This document shows positions 61,853 to 64,000 of a stretch of 64,000 bases of DNA, piece by piece. A program made the position numbers and the translations under genes. The notes under the pieces are model-generated. The model was not told where the DNA came from and did not search any database. It saw only the letters and a list, made by a program, of their open reading frames with translations. The DNA is from Calothrix sp. PCC 7507 (GTDB lineage: Bacteria; Cyanobacteriota; Cyanobacteriia; Cyanobacteriales; Nostocaceae): positions 3,470,001-3,534,000 of the forward strand of contig NC_019682.1 in assembly GCF_000316575.1 (NCBI RefSeq), in the 5' to 3' direction. Each line of letters begins with the position of its first letter. The first letter of the stretch is position 1.

Positions 61853-62150
61853 GCTAATACCATCGATTTCAATGTTTCACATTTTCCTAGTACCAAAAAT
61901 TAATTTTTCTCACTCATGATTTAGCCTCGATATCTGAATGAGGGAACTTCAGTTTAATATACTTGTCCACTGCTATATAGCGTTTCTCAACCTAGTGATG
62001 TACATCGGTAAGGGCACGGCACTGCCGTGCCCCTACACAGCGTGATATAATTCTGTACTTCATCTGAATGGGAAGCGCTATAAGACTTTACCAAAAATAA
62101 AAAGGCAAAGGATCATATTCCTTTGCCTTTTCAGCTATCAAGTTTTAGCT
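61853..62150. repeat. Spacer with GGGCACGGCA repeat downstream of the DUF6887-like gene
   Basis: GGGCACGGCACTGCCGTGCCC at 62012-62032 is a 21-bp palindrome of the same family as 57908-57962. The rest precedes the rpoC2 terminator. Confidence 0.6.
62100..62131 (-). terminator. Terminator of the rpoC2 transcript
   Basis: AAAAGGCAAAGGA (62100-62112) and TCCTTTGCCTTTT (62119-62131) form a perfect 13-bp stem with loop TCATAT. On the minus strand it ends in a T-rich run and lies just after the rpoC2 stop. Confidence 0.8.
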
Positions 62151-64000
62151 TTATTCTTCGTAATCGTCTTCGTCGTCGTCTTCGTAATCATCTTCGTCGT
62201 CGTCTTCTTCTACTACTACCAGGTCTGTGATTTCATCAGCAATTAATTCATCTTCATCATCTATAATTGACCTTTCTGTACGTCTAGTACCAAATGGAGA
62301 TTCTACAAGAGAAGGAGAATCTAAATTGTAGGTGCGAGCTGTGCGGTCATCTAGCACCATATCCAGGGGATCATCGGCTTCATCTAAGAGGCTTGTGCTT
62401 TCCAGTGCAGCATACTCATCGATCGCTCCTGTTTCTTCATAGGCGTTATACCCAGTTCCAGCAGGAATCAATCGGCCGATAATGACGTTTTCTTTTAACC
62501 CACGTAACCAATCGGATTTGCCTTCAATAGCAGCTTCAGTTAGGACTCTGGTGGTTTCTTGGAAGGAAGCAGCAGAAATAAAGCTATCGGTGTTCAATGA
62601 TGCTTTAGTTATCCCTAACAATACGGGGGTATACTGTGCCCTCGCACCGCCAGTAATGGCCATTGCTTCATTCACCTGCTCAACCTGGCGCAATTCCACC
62701 AATTCACCAGGAAGCATGGTGGTGTCGCCACCATCATCAATCCTGACTTTGTTGGTCATTTGGCGCACAATTACTTCTATGTGTTTATCGGCAATATCAA
62801 TCCCTTGGGACTGATACACTAATTGCACTTCGTTTACCAGGAATGTTTGTACTTTCTGCAAGGCATGGCTAGCACAAGCATAAATTCCGTCTTCTGAGCC
62901 TAAGCTAAAGAAGATTTCCAAAATTTCATGGGGATTGGAAGGCCCATCGCTTAAGGGTTGTCCTGCTAATACATGGGAACCGTCTGTCACGACTAAATTT
63001 TGTCCGGGTCCGAGGGGATAGTCTGTGACAACTCCGTTGGTTTCTACTACTTTAATAGCGATCGCTTCATCGCCATCACCATAAACTACTTTTACCTCTC
63101 CAGCGCGACGACCTAGGATACATGCCTCTTTGGGCTTCCGAGCTTCTAGTAGTTCCTCAATTCGAGGCAAACCCTGAATAATGTCTCCGGTTTTGGCACG
63201 TTCAAACACCAACAACACCAAATTATCACCCCGTTGCACTAAGTCGCCGTCTTCTATCTGCAACACAGCACCAGGGCTGACTCGATAAGGACGACCGATG
63301 CGGATTTTTATTGTGTATTGTGGAGTACTCAGCGCTGATTCACCCTTCGGGTTCGGCAGTTCGGACCCGACGGGAACCGCCAAGACTCCGACTGCCTCAC
63401 CTGCAGCAGACCCAGCAGTGGTATTTTTAATTTCCACGACTTGTCCGGATTCTTCAGAAAAGACTCCAGGAGCTATTTCTGTTCCTTCTACCAGTAAATT
63501 ACCTGCCTTCAACTTGGGCTGGACGGTAGTATTCATTGTCATCATGTCACTATGGCGCAACACTAGACAACGACGTACATTTTCGCTACCTTTTTGTACT
63601 CCCCGGACAATACCTCCTTCTTTACACAAGATTTGGGTACGGGCGACTACAGCACCCGGCGCAATAGTTAGCCCATCTTGTACTTCTAAAGTTGTTTGGG
63701 TACTACCTTGGGTAGCATCAGCAGAAATATCTCGGCGAATTACCAAAGACTCCAAAATCACTAGCTGTAAGCGCTGTACTTCTGGGTCTTCCAGATCAGG
63801 TACTAATTCAATATCCGCTGCGAGGGGAGAGGTGTTGTGGTCTTGTTCACCTTCCTGCTCAATTTCTAATACTAGCTGGGTACGCAGTAGTTCCACACCT
63901 TCTACGGACTTGACACGTTCAGAATCCTTATAAGGCAGGCGTTGTACTGCTCGCAATTGAATGGAGCGTCCAGTTTGTTGGCTGACAGATGTAGTAGATG
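62151..64000 (-). CDS. rpoC2: RNA polymerase subunit beta'' (RpoC2), 5' partial
   Basis: C-terminal portion of the split beta' subunit of cyanobacterial RNA polymerase. The frame stays open to the right edge, and the TTG at 63956 is internal, not a start. Readable features include [57 protein letters not shown] and [20 protein letters not shown], then GTGYNAYEE. The tail (after about 25 residues from DRTARTYN) is extremely acidic ([19 protein letters not shown]). A run encoding [14 protein letters not shown] corresponds to a CCCTTCGGGTTCGGCAGTTC repeat. The rpoB-rpoC1 genes presumably lie beyond the edge. Confidence 0.97.
   Translation of the reverse strand, partial: STTSVSQQTGRSIQLRAVQRLPYKDSERVKSVEGVELLRTQLVLEIEQEGEQDHNTSPLAADIELVPDLEDPEVQRLQLVILESLVIRRDISADATQGSTQTTLEVQDGLTIAPGAVVARTQILCKEGGIVRGVQKGSENVRRCLVLRHSDMMTMNTTVQPKLKAGNLLVEGTEIAPGVFSEESGQVVEIKNTTAGSAAGEAVGVLAVPVGSELPNPKGESALSTPQYTIKIRIGRPYRVSPGAVLQIEDGDLVQRGDNLVLLVFERAKTGDIIQGLPRIEELLEARKPKEACILGRRAGEVKVVYGDGDEAIAIKVVETNGVVTDYPLGPGQNLVVTDGSHVLAGQPLSDGPSNPHEILEIFFSLGSEDGIYACASHALQKVQTFLVNEVQLVYQSQGIDIADKHIEVIVRQMTNKVRIDDGGDTTMLPGELVELRQVEQVNEAMAITGGARAQYTPVLLGITKASLNTDSFISAASFQETTRVLTEAAIEGKSDWLRGLKENVIIGRLIPAGTGYNAYEETGAIDEYAALESTSLLDEADDPLDMVLDDRTARTYNLDSPSLVESPFGTRRTERSIIDDEDELIADEITDLVVVEEDDDEDDYEDDDEDDYEE

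Noticed and set aside
1-64000. CRISPR arrays, rRNA and tRNA genes
   Set aside because: The tandem repeats seen are contiguous heptamers or a 21-bp minisatellite without spacers, and no tRNA cloverleaf or rRNA core sequence was recognised. A covariance-model scan would be needed to exclude a missed tRNA.

Overview
The window is chromosomal DNA from a filamentous, Nostoc/Anabaena-like cyanobacterium. The octamer GCGATCGC (HIP1) is scattered through genes and spacers. RNA polymerase beta' is split, with rpoC2 at the right edge. There is a CofG FO-synthase subunit, a CAAD-domain protein, DUF2358 and DUF1361 proteins, S-layer-homology porins, several Uma2 proteins, and very many short tandem and palindromic intergenic repeats of the Nostocales type. 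No rRNA, tRNA or CRISPR array was recognised.

Layout. 1-2110: cobalt/nickel ECF transporter operon (CbiM-PDGLE, CbiQ, CbiO), cut by the left edge. 2281-6296: a lipoprotein, an SLH/OprB porin and an exported protein. 6803-13042: DUF1361 protein, TIGR03643/DUF2805 protein, methyltransferase, unknown 343-aa protein, PAS-LuxR regulator and an SLH plus WG-repeat protein. 13088-16749: cofG, a Uma2 protein, and hflX, whose reading frame appears to begin at an ATA codon. 16900-22146: a secreted beta-trefoil-like protein, PLP aminotransferase, YjbQ protein, Rieske oxygenase, NAD(P)-binding reductase and a GHSAGG hydrolase. 22591-28130: a WD40 protein, a 21-bp minisatellite, a tandem Uma2 duplication, an 840-bp gene-free element with inverted ends and a 5-bp target duplication, an ASCH protein and a fourth Uma2. 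28365-35490: ftsH, a small membrane protein, an AI-2E-type permease, a MITE-like repeat and uvrA. 35544-44347: an M48-like protein with a damaged zinc motif next to a HigA-like antitoxin broken by a stop, a PIN remnant, DUF2358, a DUF187 glycoside hydrolase, an alpha/beta hydrolase, a pentapeptide protein, CAAD, SLH and GIY-YIG proteins. 44873-45793: DUF4351 protein.

45969-61299 is the most coherent functional block, a cellulose (or similar beta-glucan) synthesis and secretion locus. On the minus strand, in transcription order, are an outer-membrane beta-barrel protein, a TPR protein overlapping it by 4 bp, a GH8 glucanase, BcsB and BcsA with a PilZ domain. BcsC, one polypeptide in proteobacteria, appears here as two genes. 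Beside them are a divergent lipoprotein, a coiled-coil membrane protein and a secreted GH5 cellulase with a C-terminal CBM2. The logic is: BcsA makes and extrudes glucan under c-di-GMP control, BcsB guides it, the TPR and barrel pair exports it, and GH8 and GH5-CBM2 trim it.

61458-61852 holds a tiny overlapping gene pair resembling DUF6888 and DUF6887, and the window ends in rpoC2. The most notable items are the split BcsC locus, the DUF6888/DUF6887 pair, the co-decayed M48/HigA pair, the element with intact target duplication, the apparent non-AUG starts, and intergenic repeats that have invaded reading frames (cofG, uvrA, rpoC2, the WD40 gene). All assignments come from reading the sequence and recalling families; no database search was run.
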